From assembly GCA_034509735.1 (NCBI GenBank), contig JACGWO010000005.1, positions 40,206,479 to 40,270,478 on the forward strand: a stretch of DNA of 64,000 bases, written 5' to 3'. The DNA comes from Sesamum alatum. Its lineage: Eukaryota > Streptophyta > Magnoliopsida > Lamiales > Pedaliaceae. The translations under genes and the position numbers were made by a program. This document shows, piece after piece, positions 46,181-56,580 of the stretch (position 1 is its first letter; each line of letters begins with the position of its first letter). The notes beneath the pieces are model-generated. The model worked only from the letters and a program-made list of their open reading frames with translations. It had not been told where the DNA came from and did no database searches.

Positions 46181-46246
46181 CTGCACCATATATTAGCAAG
46201 TCTCGTTAGAGCACATGGCATACATGTCGGTGAATGCTAGAGCTTC

Positions 46247-46726
46247 ATGGATCGTCGCCTCCTCTTCTCCTCATCAGCTGTTCTTGCTGGGGTTTCTTGC
46301 ATCTCCTGCATTATTTTTTCAAGCACAGAAGACAAGTATGTGGATGAGTTGTCAATGACAGAAAGAGGGAGCTTGCCTCAGCTGATGATCGTGGCGCTCG
46401 CTTTTATGGCTGTTTCAACTGCATTTGATGTGTTGTACATCTACTGTGCGGAACTTTTCCCAACAAATGTCAGAAACTTTGCTGTTTCTATGCTGAGGCA
46501 GACACTGATGTTGGGGGCTTCAGTTTCTTCTCTGCTGCTAGTGTTTGGGAGATTGAGACCATCTGTTTCTTTCTTTGCATTTGGGGTGCTATCCATTGTC
46601 AGTGGATTGTTGAGCTTGTGGCTGCCTGAAACCAGGAATTTTCCTCTGTATGAAACTTTGGAGCAACAAGAAGAGGAAGAAAGATTAGACTGGGTGTGGA
46701 GAGTCTGGAGAATTGAGGGACCTTGA
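46247..46726 (+). pseudogene. C-terminal fragment of an organic cation/carnitine transporter (MFS)
   Basis: The 159-codon frame starts abruptly inside a major-facilitator protein (MDRRLLFSSSAVLAGVS), continues with three or four hydrophobic helices, and carries AELFPTNVRNFAVSMLRQ, a motif of the plant OCT family, and WLPETRNFPLYETLE near the end. Intact OCT transporters have about 500 residues and 12 helices; about two thirds is missing upstream. No splice partner was seen to the left, where the ALFIN-like pseudogene lies on the other strand. The frame itself is open, so truncation may be fairly recent. Confidence 0.78.
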
Positions 46727-48317
46727 CAAAAAAGTAGAATTGAAAATGTATGATCAAAAACTGTAGGAACTTCTTGAAGAAATGCCAAATATTAGTTAAT
46801 GTTCTTGATTAAATGTGTACGAGTTCAAGAATTTTACCCAATTCTCCTAAAGGGAATAACAAAGACTGAAATACCTGCGGATTAGCTACTCAAAGTTTGG
46901 AGCATTGGCGTAAGAAGAGCACACACTTCCAAGCCTAAGTTCTGAAATAGTTACAAATGACAATTTACACAATTCTTTAAATTTATAAATTTAATCTACT
47001 CAACTGAAGGTCCTGTAATGAATCATCCTTAATTTTCACATAACAATAAGAAGAAGGATGTAAGGAAACATGCATTTCAGAATAGAACTCTGAATGAATA
47101 TGATCGTATATAACAGTTGTAATTATACATGTCCCAGTTTCATAAAACTATGCCAAGGGGAACTTCAAGGTAACCTAGAACAATACAAGGCTTCTGAGCC
47201 GCATTCTTCGACGATCAACACCCTCAAAGCTTCTCAGGGCATTCCTTTGTCTGCAAGAAGCAACAAGAGGAACTCCCATCATTCATAATCAGGATATGGT
47301 CACTGCTCAACAACATCTTAATAAGCTGGATCAAGAACACAAATACAGCAAAGGATGGAAATCGGCTGCTTTAAGAACACAATTGCAGCGTAGAATGGAA
47401 CTTCACTGCGATCTAACACACCCCGCCACCAATTTTTTTTATTGAACTTTTCCAAAGCCATTAGCTCATGCGAACGATTAACAGACTTACAACATTTTCT
47501 TGCTTATTCTGTGAAAATGTTGTGAAATCCAAACTCAGCCTCTTTAACAACTATGTCATTATCAAATTTACAGACGAGTCCAAAATGATATCTCCTCATG
47601 TAAAGTAATCAACCAAACACAAATTGTCAATCAAGAATCAAAAGTAAAACAGCAAAGAGAAGTGATACAATCCTCGATCTAAAGTAATCAACCAAACACA
47701 AATCCTGGACACAATAATCAAAACTAAAATATCAAATACACTCATGATATTGCAATAGTTTTCAAGAAAGAAATTCCATGAAAACTAAGGCAATACAACC
47801 TAAAGTACATATAACAGCATAACACAACTGAGATACGATGAAGAAAAACAGGAAGTAGTTACTATAAATATCCGATTCCAAAGAGCCAGCTTAACAGGTG
47901 AAATTTTCCCCCTTGTGAAAGCTCCTTATATCAAACACTTGTGCACTTAATTTCTCCAGAATTCTCCATGCAGTAACACAATTGAGGTACTCCATAGGCA
48001 AACACTCAACATCAACCAACTAGACAGACCGACAGCAATTAGATTAGAACAAGAAAAGGAACCCTAATTTTATTCAGAAAGCGAGAAGACAGAAACCCCA
48101 AATTCAGATGCTTAAATGAAAAGCAAAGTGAAATTAAATCAAGGCAACCCAAAGTTGATTCTCGGAGCAAAATTACCCAACAAGTAGAAATCAAATTCAG
48201 AGCCAGTGATCAAACTAAATTCCAGGAAGCAAATTAGTTAACTTTTTTCAGCATAAGCAATTCTTTCAAAGTACCAGCTGAAGAAACATAGCTACAACAA
48301 AAGCCGACTGCTTCAAT
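46727..48317. other. Intergenic DNA; may include the FAM32A-like 3' UTR
   Basis: No coding sequence is supported; the short frame at 47094-47288 shows no domain. The phrase AAAGTAATCAACCAAACACAAA occurs twice (near 47600 and 47683), a small local duplication. Part of the right end should be the 3' untranslated region of the minus-strand FAM32A-like gene. Confidence 0.45.
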
Positions 48318-48677
48318 TCATTTGCAGTAACGATCAGCCTTCTTCTTGACGCGATCATCTAGGGCTTCTTCAACGGACCTGGTTTTGGCATTGGGGTCGT
48401 ACCCGAACTTTTTGCATTCGACAGGAAACAACTCATCGTACTTCATCTTCTTCGCGGCGTCAATCGTGTACACCTCCCCAGCACCCGAACCCGAACCCGA
48501 ACCCGAGTCCAAAACGTTGGCACTCGGGTCCTCTGACAAAACAGCGTCGTTGGCGGTCTTGCTCTTGTTCTTGTTCTTCTTCTTTTTCTTCTTGTCGATG
48601 CCTTTGTCGCGGGTGGCGAGCTCGCCGCCCTTGAAGGCCAGCCTTCCGCCCCTCACCCTCTCATACGCCTCCGACAT
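48318..48677 (-). CDS. FAM32A-like protein (spliceosome-associated family)
   Basis: A 119-residue protein read from one exon. It starts MSEAYERVRGGRLAFKGG, has a lysine block (KKKKKKNKNK, about 29-38), a low-complexity GSGSGSG run, and ends with the conserved plant signature YTIDAAKKMKYDELFPVECKK and VKKKADRYCK. The family is known in humans as a nuclear factor seen at the spliceosome catalytic centre; a similar role in plants is inference. The Ser/Gly run is encoded by a hexanucleotide repeat (48482-48506), so its length may vary between accessions. Confidence 0.9.
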   Translation of the reverse strand: MSEAYERVRGGRLAFKGGELATRDKGIDKKKKKKNKNKSKTANDAVLSEDPSANVLDSGSGSGSGAGEVYTIDAAKKMKYDELFPVECKKFGYDPNAKTRSVEEALDDRVKKKADRYCK

Positions 48678-49094
48678 TCCTCACTTATTCTCAACTGTTC
48701 TTCACCTTCTCAATTCTGGGAGATTCTCCTCGCAATCTCTCTCTCTCTCTCTATAAATATATATATATATATACGTATATATACGCTATGTTATATTGGA
48801 TAGAAGTATTTATACGGTAATATTGTTTAATACGTACGTATATGGGGCTGGTTTCAAATTAATAGTTGGTCTAATGTGTTTTTTAGGACTGAAAATATTT
48901 TTATAATTTATTTATACATATTTTTCCATATTAAATATTCTGGAATTAAAAAGTTTTATTTATTGTCTCTGTTTTTTACGTAATAAAGTTTAAATTGTTT
49001 TTAGCAGGCAGAAATAGACATGCAGTTCAAAACATTCATACTCTCTTTCTTTACCCTGTAGCTCTGCAAAACTCAAGCGCCGCCGTTACGGGCG
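48678..49094. promoter_or_regulatory. Shared upstream region of divergent FAM32A-like and PPR genes
   Basis: The two genes diverge with 417 bp between start codons. The region holds a CT-rich tract (48736-48752), a (TA)n run (48757-48776) and AT-rich DNA. It should contain both promoters. No specific site was identified. Confidence 0.45.
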
Positions 49095-51152
49095 ATGATC
49101 GGAGGCAGAGCATCATGGAAACTGCATGTAACGGCGCATAATAACATCACCGTGCTTCGAGCATGCATTTCTTTCTTGTGTAATGAAAAAAGACGGACCC
49201 TTCAAGCACTTTACACCTCCAGTCCCACTGCAATTTCCTACTCTAAAAGCAGCATTTTGTCATGTAGCAAATTTTCATCTGTCTCTGAAAGAAAAGATGA
49301 TTCAGTCTCTCGTCTTAGTTTTAGTTCAACCTATGATTATAATGTACGGATGGGGGAACTGGGTCGTCGAGGAAATGTCAGTGCAGCACGAAAACTGTTT
49401 GAAAGCATGCCGGAACCAGACAAGGTTTCTTATGCTTCCATGATCAGTATTCATCTCAAGAACGACGAGTTTGAGAAAGCTGAGAGGCTTTACTATGAAA
49501 TTCCTGATGGTATGAGAAGCATTGTGGCGGATTCTGCTATGGTGCATGCTTATGCTAAGGCCGGTAGGATGGATAGAGCGAGGGAGATATTTGATGAAAT
49601 GCCCGAGAGGAATGCATTTTCTTGGACTAGTTTGATTTCAGGATATTTTAAACTAGGGAGAGTTGGCGATGCTCTTGAGCTTTTCGGGGAAATGCCTGAA
49701 AGAGAAAAAAATGAGATTACATGGACTAATGTGGTTTTGGGTTTAGGACGAAATGGTTTGATTGATGAAGCGCAAAGTGCTTTTGATCGGATGCCTGTGA
49801 AAAATGTCGTTGCATGGACATCAATGATCAAGGCTTATGTTGAGAATGATCTGGTTGATGAGGCACTCAAACTCTTTCATGAGATGCCACAGCATAATTT
49901 GTACTCTTGGAACATTATTATTTATGGTCTTTTGGATGAGAGTAGAGTAATTGAAGCTAAGGAACTGTTTGATTCGATGCCTTGGAGGAATACTGTTTCT
50001 TGGACTACTATGGTCACAGGTCTTGCTAGAAACGGGATGGTTGAATTAGCAAGGAGATACTTTGATCAAATGCCAAATAAGGATGTTTCAGCATGGAATG
50101 CAATGATCACAGCTTATACTGATGAAGGTCGAATGGGTGAGGCCAGTGAGCTTTTTAAGTTAATGTCTGGTCGAAATATTGTGACTTGGAATGCTATGAT
50201 TGATGGGTATGCGAAAGATCGGCAAGAGGATGAAGCCTTTAGGCACTTTATTTGGATGCTGCATAGCTGCATTAAGCCAAATGAGACAAGTCTTACTAGT
50301 CTACTGACTTCGTGCAGAGGTATGGTTGGGGTGTTACTAGTTCATGGGCTTGTTGTGCGCCTTGGTTTTGAGAAAGAAAAAGCACTGGGTAATACGCTCA
50401 TTACCATGTATTACAGAAGTGGTGATGTTACCTCAGCTCGGATTGCATTTGACAGTCTTGAGGCAAAGGATGTCGTAACTTGGACTGCAATGATATTGGC
50501 ATATTCTAATCATGGATTTGGTTTACAGGCATTGCAGACATTTGCTAAGATGTTACGATCAGGACACACACCGGATGAGATTACTCTAGTAGGAGTCTTG
50601 TCGGCATGTAGTCATTCTGGCCTTGTCAAGAAAGGTCAAATGATTTTTGACTCCATCACGACTTATGGTTTAGAACCTATGCCAGAGCACTACTCTTGCC
50701 TTGTTGACATCCTAGGACGAGCTGGGCTGGTGAATGAGGCTATGAAAGTTGTATGTGAGATGCCTCCAGATAAATGTGATGGTGCAGTTCTTGGGGCATT
50801 GCTTGGAGCTTGCAGGTTGCATGGAAATGAGGGGCTGGTTGATCATGTAGGTGATGAGCTAATAGCACTTGAGCCAGCTAGCTCTGGTGGATACGCGCTG
50901 CTGGCAAATGTTTATGCCACATCTGGAAAGTGGGATAAGTTTTCAGAATTAAGAAAGAAGATGAAGGAAAGGGAAGTGAAAAAAGTGCCTGGTTTCAGTC
51001 AAATTGAAGTTAACGGCAAGAGTCATGTATTTTTGGTGGGTGACAGATCTCATTCTGAAATGAAGGAGATTTACATGTTGCTGCATGAGAAACTTCTCCC
51101 TCAGATGCAAGATATTGGTCACGAAATTGCAAACATCCCTGCAGTATTGTAG
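49095..51152 (+). CDS. PLS-class pentatricopeptide repeat protein, E type
   Basis: PPR proteins bind organelle RNA in a sequence-specific way for editing, splicing or stability. This 685-residue intronless gene has an N-terminal stretch rich in Arg and Ser and poor in acidic residues (about 1-65), consistent with a mitochondrial or plastid transit peptide. About fifteen repeats follow, mostly short 31-residue units such as NVVAWTSMIKAYVENDLVDE. The C-terminus (from about 560) is the E domain (GALLGACRLHGN, YALLANVYATSGKWD) with KVPGFSQIEVNGKSHVF. The DYW deaminase domain is absent, as expected for E-type proteins, which may recruit one in trans. The RNA target is unknown. Confidence 0.93.
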   Translation: MIGGRASWKLHVTAHNNITVLRACISFLCNEKRRTLQALYTSSPTAISYSKSSILSCSKFSSVSERKDDSVSRLSFSSTYDYNVRMGELGRRGNVSAARKLFESMPEPDKVSYASMISIHLKNDEFEKAERLYYEIPDGMRSIVADSAMVHAYAKAGRMDRAREIFDEMPERNAFSWTSLISGYFKLGRVGDALELFGEMPEREKNEITWTNVVLGLGRNGLIDEAQSAFDRMPVKNVVAWTSMIKAYVENDLVDEALKLFHEMPQHNLYSWNIIIYGLLDESRVIEAKELFDSMPWRNTVSWTTMVTGLARNGMVELARRYFDQMPNKDVSAWNAMITAYTDEGRMGEASELFKLMSGRNIVTWNAMIDGYAKDRQEDEAFRHFIWMLHSCIKPNETSLTSLLTSCRGMVGVLLVHGLVVRLGFEKEKALGNTLITMYYRSGDVTSARIAFDSLEAKDVVTWTAMILAYSNHGFGLQALQTFAKMLRSGHTPDEITLVGVLSACSHSGLVKKGQMIFDSITTYGLEPMPEHYSCLVDILGRAGLVNEAMKVVCEMPPDKCDGAVLGALLGACRLHGNEGLVDHVGDELIALEPASSGGYALLANVYATSGKWDKFSELRKKMKEREVKKVPGFSQIEVNGKSHVFLVGDRSHSEMKEIYMLLHEKLLPQMQDIGHEIANIPAVL

Positions 51153-51237
51153 TTTGAGAATGGATCAGTCAGTTGTTTATCTTCAATCATCTTCTAAACC
51201 TCACCGAACATAAGTAGCATTTGAGGGGTAAGAAAAC

Positions 51238-51470
51238 GTAGATTGGTAGTGATGATGCATCTGAAGTTTAGGTGATTAGCACAAGAAACTTTGGGATTCA
51301 TGCATTTTTGTTTTTCAATTAGTAGGCATGGTAGGATTTGAACATCTATCAGTTTGATGAATTGAAGAAGGTAGGTTGGTACTGATGATGCATCTGAGGT
51401 TTAGGTGATTTTTGTTTATCAATGAGTGAGCAAGGTAGGATTTGAACGTCAACCAGTATGATGAATTGAC
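51238..51470. repeat. Tandem duplication downstream of the PPR gene
   Basis: Copy 1 (about 51238-51366) and copy 2 (about 51371-51470) share GTAG-TTGGTA-TGATGATGCATCTGA-GTTTAGGTGATT, then TTTTTGTTT-TCAAT and GGTAGGATTTGAAC...GATGAATTGA. Copy 2 lacks about 30 bp from the middle. It is non-coding. Confidence 0.75.
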
Positions 51471-52440
51471 CTTCGCTCCTAGAAACTGAGGCAGAAAAAA
51501 TAAGAGACATTGTTTTCAAGTTTGAGGAACTTCATGAAAGAGTTTGAAAATCATTTTCTCGAGGTGAATTTAGTGTTGGCATGTCTTCTGGGTGTAGTCT
51601 AGGTAGCGTCTGGGGGCTGATGATTAATAAGGATCTGGTCTTGGTTGAATTTTCAGGATACATGTTCATGCAAAATGTGAAGATCCACGACAGCATGAGC
51701 TGACCCCTTTATGTCTGCAATTAACAGGTAACAAGCAGTCTTCAATATCATGGAATTTCCAGAGCAATGTGGATAACTGATGATTTACTTTTGAATTTTT
51801 AGTTTTAGTTCTTATTTTTAACTTTTATATGAAAGACGCCATTAGCCTTCCCCACCAACATATAATCATCAGTCCTTTTTCCTCTTGTCCTTGTTTGGTC
51901 CTATTCACCAATAATATATTCTAGCCATAGAAATCATCTTCTTTTACCCCATGCTATGCAGGCTACTTAGTCATCTCTATGGAATTAAGATAACTGTGGA
52001 TCATCCAATAATCATTTGGAAGCATAGGTTGAAACTCAAGAGAGACTAAGTATTCTACATTTTGTGCACAGAGTGCAGATTGCATTTTGTGGCTATGAAG
52101 ATGCAAAAGGATGATGAACAAATCAAAACACTTTAATCAATAAAAACTAAACCCTTTCAAATGTTAGATTCATTTCTCAACTACATTGAATGTAAATGCA
52201 TTAGTTACTTGTGAGTATGGTAGCTTGTCTCGAAACTTCTGAAACTAACTCAGAATTTATTTATTTCTTCTACTGGTATATCCTGTTGCTGTATTGGATT
52301 TATAACTTAGAAAATGCAGAGGTATTCCAGTTGGAGTCTATACGCGGAGCTTAAGTTATTGAATTTTCTTGTCAGGTGTATGTGATTTTGCTGGGATAGG
52401 TTGAGTCCTGTACCATCTTGCTGTTAATTCGACATTGCCC
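51471..52440. other. Intergenic DNA
   Basis: No coding sequence is supported. The right end may hold the 3' UTR of the minus-strand exon at 52441-52725. Confidence 0.45.
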
Positions 52441-52725
52441 TCAGTAGAAGGAAGTCTCTCCAGAAGCTGTTTGAGTCACAGATCCTGCAGCGGAGGAAGT
52501 TTCAGGCACGTAGATAGCAGAGTAAGACCGACTCTTAAGCAGTTTTAGGGGAGATGCTGTGTGTGGAGAAAGAATCTCTGGCTGTGGCGCTGACCAGAAA
52601 GTATCACGTGCCTGTAGAATCCACTCGTCACCCTTGCATTCTCCATTAGCGGCTTGTAGAATTGGAGAGCAATCTGTGTCTCCCAGCTTCAGGCTGTCCC
52701 CCTGCTGAAAATTTTCCAAAGGCAA
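52441..52725 (-). CDS. Unrecognised terminal exon of a minus-strand gene
   Basis: A clean frame after a ttttcag acceptor (near 52705) reads QGDSLKLGDTDCSPILQAAN and later WILQARDTFWSAPQPEIL, LLKSRSYSAIYV, ending GETSFY. Its even composition and the well-formed acceptor look like a genuine last exon. A second candidate exon lies upstream at about 52795-52863 (WASQLTDRERGTLYEIWSL, donor CTG|gttaaa), and the two join in frame. I do not recognise the protein. The in-frame ATG at 52725 would make a free-standing 94-residue ORF, which I think is less likely. No earlier exons were found before the DUF4408 gene at 53603. Confidence 0.38.
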   Translation of the reverse strand: MPLENFQQGDSLKLGDTDCSPILQAANGECKGDEWILQARDTFWSAPQPEILSPHTASPLKLLKSRSYSAIYVPETSSAAGSVTQTASGETSFY

Positions 52726-52773
52726 CTATGATCAATCAAGTGGAATTTAATCAAAGAACCTGTAAGTATGCGG

Positions 52774-52889
52774 CATGGGATGCTTACGCCGGTTTAACCA
52801 GTGACCAAATTTCGTAGAGCGTGCCTCTTTCTCGGTCCGTCAATTGTGAAGCCCATGCGCTTTCATGGGATGCTTAGAGCTGGTTTAAC
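52774..52889. repeat. Pair of 25-bp direct repeats around a 65-bp coding-like insert
   Basis: CATGGGATGCTTACGCCGGTTTAAC (split here only for reading: CATGGGATGCTTA then CGCCGGTTTAAC) at 52774-52798 returns with a few changes at 52864-52889. The segment between them on the minus strand encodes the protein-like string WASQLTDRERGTLYEIWS. This is unusual because the repeat overlaps a possible exon end. Confidence 0.6.
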
Positions 52890-53602
52890 TGGAGTGGTCC
52901 TACTTTTATCAACTTTACTTTGCCTAAGTTGATTTCTCAAGAACAGAGGATTCTTTTTAGTGAAAGCATTTTTTATCATCTTAAGCAAAGAAGTAACTCT
53001 ACTTTTTTCACATTCATATTGTTCAAAGATACTGTAAACAAATGTAAAATTATTATTGAAACAATGTCTAAATAAATAGTATCAGATCATTGTCTTAAAT
53101 AAATAACATACGTTGTAAAAGGAAGATGGCTGCCAAAAAAATAAATATTACATGATCAAAATCATTAAGCAATATCAAAGATGAGGGTACCTGTCAAATC
53201 AAGAATATATAGCACAAACTGTCTAATCAAACATTATTCAAGCCAGACAAAGAGAGCCAGGAAGCAAACCCTTCAAAGAGAGTCTCTCTGTTTTCAACTT
53301 TTTATGCCTATTTGCTGCCACTGAAACAGTTGCTGTAGTGCCATAGAAATGGGATTTTTGCACTTAGTACATATTCAATCTAAGAATATATAAATCTTTG
53401 TGCAATTTAAACAAGAACACCTACTTTAATAACCATTGGTTCCAAGATTGAACATTGCCAAATTCTTCAAATACATGTACCTGATATCAGAAACTTCTAT
53501 GGTAGAGAACCTGATGACTAATTTACAAAGTCCATCTTCTGTCAAATAGAGACAATCAAGAAGCAGAGAAATACTTGTATTTGCATGTAATGAAACTGAG
53601 AA
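52890..53602. other. Intergenic DNA; contains DUF4408 3' UTR
   Basis: No coding sequence is seen. The right end is the presumed 3' untranslated region of the minus-strand gene at 53603-54742. Confidence 0.45.
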
Positions 53603-54742
53603 CTAGAGCCCTTGGTTGATCTTCTCTAAGAACCTCTTGTGAGATTCTTGCCTTTGTAACCTCAAACTGTCACTGAATTTCTTGATGAAGGCCTCAACTT
53701 GCTTGTTGAGCTCGGTGATGCTCATCGAAGGATCCCTCCTGAGGCCTCCTCGACGTGTTACAGAAACTGCATCATTGAAAGTCACAGCTTTCCTCAGCTC
53801 CTTCCATTTAGGTGTTGACGGCAGCAACTCCTCTGAGTCGAGGCATTGCACCGAAGCGGTGCTTCTTCTTGGAGGCACGTCCCACGTTTCGCTCTTTTTC
53901 AGCTGTTCTCTCTTAGGCCTTGGCTTTCCTCCTCCAGTTATCGCCTTCCATGTCGCGTCCAGTGTGTCTTCGTCCTCGTTTTCTTTCTCGTCTAAGAGAT
54001 CACTTGCTGCTTCCTCCTCCTCCTCCTTGAACACTTCCTTCCCTTTTCTTGGAAGAGGAGGAAAATCTGTTATTCCCATTTTCTCTTCAATGGAATCTGA
54101 TAATAAGTCTGATGAGGAGTTAAGAGAACATGCTATTTTCTTGATTTCATTGACTTCTGCAATGAGGACTTCATGAAGAGAGGAAAAGGTGGCTTTTTCA
54201 CCAACATTTTCTTCTGTACTATTAGGCCAAATAGTAGTGCTTGTGGTGGAATTTTCTGTTCTTGATGGTGGTGTTGCTGGAGGTTCCACAGCCACCTCGG
54301 TGTAATACCGTGGTGGTGATGGTGGTGGAGTGATGACTTCACCGACATCCCTCATCGGTGGCGGTGGTGGTGGTGGTGAAACTACCAATGATTCAGCAAG
54401 CTGCATATCATGGTCATCAAATATAACCTTAATTTGAGCGTTTTCGTCCTCGTTTTCGCAGTGGTGGAAAGCAGAGGAGGCAGCTATCAACACAACCATG
54501 AAGTTGATCATGATGCAAATGTAAAGAGGAGAAGACAAAAAACACCTGAGACAGCTCCAAAATCCGACCAAGCTGGGGAACACAATCTCACATGAGTAAG
54601 GCACAACAGCCCCTTTCACCATCACAAGAGTATAAATAAGCCCTGCTGACAGAAGCAGCAGCTCCAAGACCTTTATTGAAGCCTTCACCATTCTGCTGTT
54701 GCTCTGTGGCAAACTGTCCACAAACAAGAATGCCATTTTCAA
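53603..54742 (-). CDS. DUF4408/DUF761 membrane-associated protein
   Basis: A 379-residue single-exon protein of unknown molecular function. The N-terminus holds a DUF4408-type block with two hydrophobic segments (about 24-46 and 71-92, the second with LSSPLYICIMINFMVVLI). The centre is low complexity: a proline run (about 122-128), Thr/Ser-rich and strongly acidic stretches. The C-terminus is a DUF761 motif (SITELNKQVEAFIKKF followed by RQESHKRFLE). The combination is common in plants. An internal start at residue 18 (MVKASIKVLELLL, 54691) fits the DUF4408 pattern better than the first Met, so the true N-terminus may be 17 residues shorter. Confidence 0.88.
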   Translation of the reverse strand: MKMAFLFVDSLPQSNSRMVKASIKVLELLLLSAGLIYTLVMVKGAVVPYSCEIVFPSLVGFWSCLRCFLSSPLYICIMINFMVVLIAASSAFHHCENEDENAQIKVIFDDHDMQLAESLVVSPPPPPPPMRDVGEVITPPPSPPRYYTEVAVEPPATPPSRTENSTTSTTIWPNSTEENVGEKATFSSLHEVLIAEVNEIKKIACSLNSSSDLLSDSIEEKMGITDFPPLPRKGKEVFKEEEEEAASDLLDEKENEDEDTLDATWKAITGGGKPRPKREQLKKSETWDVPPRRSTASVQCLDSEELLPSTPKWKELRKAVTFNDAVSVTRRGGLRRDPSMSITELNKQVEAFIKKFSDSLRLQRQESHKRFLEKINQGL

Positions 54743-55955
54743 CTAACGAAAAACGGATCGAACGACGCCCTTTTGAAGCTAGAGTTGGCCTGAGTACAAC
54801 TCTACAAAGACAACAATGGGAGGAGACATTCTTGTTCTTTTGCTCAAAATATTACAAAAACTTGCAAGTTAAAAAACACTAATAATTGGGAGGCTTTTCA
54901 TCCCTTTTGTTGTTCATTCAAAAGAAAAGGAGAGAGCACCAGCTGATGAAGGGGTTTAAATACTCAACAAGATTCTTGTCTGATTATTACATTCTCTGAT
55001 TCAATCCTGGCCCTTCTTGTACCTTTTCCTTGATAAGATGTATACATTGATTATGTATGTTTTCTTCCTTTTCTTTTCTAATCAGCAACAACATCTCTAA
55101 CCATCTTGTTGACCTGCCATGATAAAATTTTACAATAGTGGGACTTAAATATTGTTGCTTGTGGACACTTCTGATCAACTTCTCTGATCTTTGACATGAC
55201 AAAGGAAGAACTTTTACCACGATTTTAATGACAAAGTTGAGGTTTCATAATTGTAATTGTTAATTGTAATAGTCTTTATGCAAGCAGTCTGTTAACGTCC
55301 TTTAATACATTCAAATACATAAAAACTAATTCAGTACATCAATAATCATATTAAAGTATACATCGAACGATGATGAATGAAATTACTATATAAGTAGACA
55401 AACACTTAACATATCACACATGTAATTCTAATTCAAAACGTTCTACTAAATAATGTCTATAATTGCTTTCTTAATATTATTGAAAATTAGCATTGATAAT
55501 CTAATAAAATATAAAAATATTGACTAAAGAAGAAAGAAAGAGATCATATGAGTAATTAAAAAGATTGAAGTTGGTTTTGTTGTGATGAGTTTTGTGGTAA
55601 CATCATCAAATTGACATTATAGAAATGTCAATTGGGAGATATTTTGGTGGTCTTTTTGTAAGAAATGACTTGGTATATTACAATGATGTAACTTGAACAA
55701 ATAGTCAAATTAAGGATTGCTGTCAGATGAACTATATATTAATTTCATTTTAATAATTATGAAAATTACCCCCAAATCGCCCAATATTAATTAGTATCAA
55801 TCCAATAGTTGTCTTATAAAATCTTACGGGATAAGTCATTTATCTAATAGTAAGTTAGTTTGTCAGTCAAAATCCACTGTTGCTATTTCACAATACATGT
55901 GTTAATTTAAATTATTAGTGACAAATATTACATGATTTTATTCAGTTTTTTTAAA

Positions 55956-55957
<2 letters not shown>
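54743..55957. other. Upstream region of the DUF4408 gene and AT-rich DNA
   Basis: The left part is the presumed promoter and leader (about 54743-54960). The minus-strand frame 54987-55220 shows no domain. The rest is AT-rich. Confidence 0.5.
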
Positions 55958-56001
<44 letters not shown>

Positions 56002-56003
56002 TT
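55958..56003. repeat. (TTA)n trinucleotide microsatellite
   Basis: About fifteen uninterrupted TTA/ATT units. It is likely polymorphic. Confidence 0.95.
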
Positions 56004-56111
56004 CATTGTTGTTGTTGTGAATCAGTAATAATTACATTATAAATTTCAATCAACAATTAATATATATATATGCCAATTACTATCATTATATAACTAATTA
56101 CTAATAACTAT

Positions 56112-56232
56112 TATTGTAGGAGACTAACAACTATTATTAAAGTAGATCAATACTCACACATTAGTGGAACTTGAACTTATGATCAAGAGGCCGTCGTAAG
56201 AGCGCAACTTCACCAACTAAGATAGGCCTCCA
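56112..56232 (-). mobile_element. tRNA-derived SINE, copy 1
   Basis: On the minus strand the element starts GAGGCCTATCTTAGTTGG (A-box-like TTAGTTGGTGAAG) and continues to a B-box-like AAGTTCAAGTTCC about 45 bases later, followed by CACTAATGTGTGAG and a tail with CTACTTTAATAATAGTTGTTAG. The spacing of the two boxes is that of an RNA polymerase III promoter. A second, diverged copy is at 60040-60175. Target duplications were not resolved. Confidence 0.7.
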
Positions 56233-56580
56233 CGCCTCATTGACAGATTTATTTTTCTTTTATTTTTGCACATTAAGTAATTAGGGAAGATGTGCATGGT
56301 ATGCATGTGTAAAGCTATGTGTATTTATTTATATATATGAAGCATAATCTCTTTCACGACGACTCGGTCTCTTTTTATCATCTTGATCTATTTAATTAAT
56401 TAGATTAATTATGAGGGTATATATATATATATAGTTCCAGAATTAATTATTTGAAAAAACATCAACTATAATATTCAGGATAATTATATAATTTCTCAAG
56501 AATAATAACTTTGTAGTAGAGCATATTTTAAAAATAAAATTAATTTATAAATATTTAATAAATCAAAATTAGAGTTGTGA

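Noticed and set aside
54133..54348. Minus-strand frame with a histidine run inside the DUF4408/DUF761 gene
   Set aside because: It is the proline-rich coding sequence read one base out of frame.
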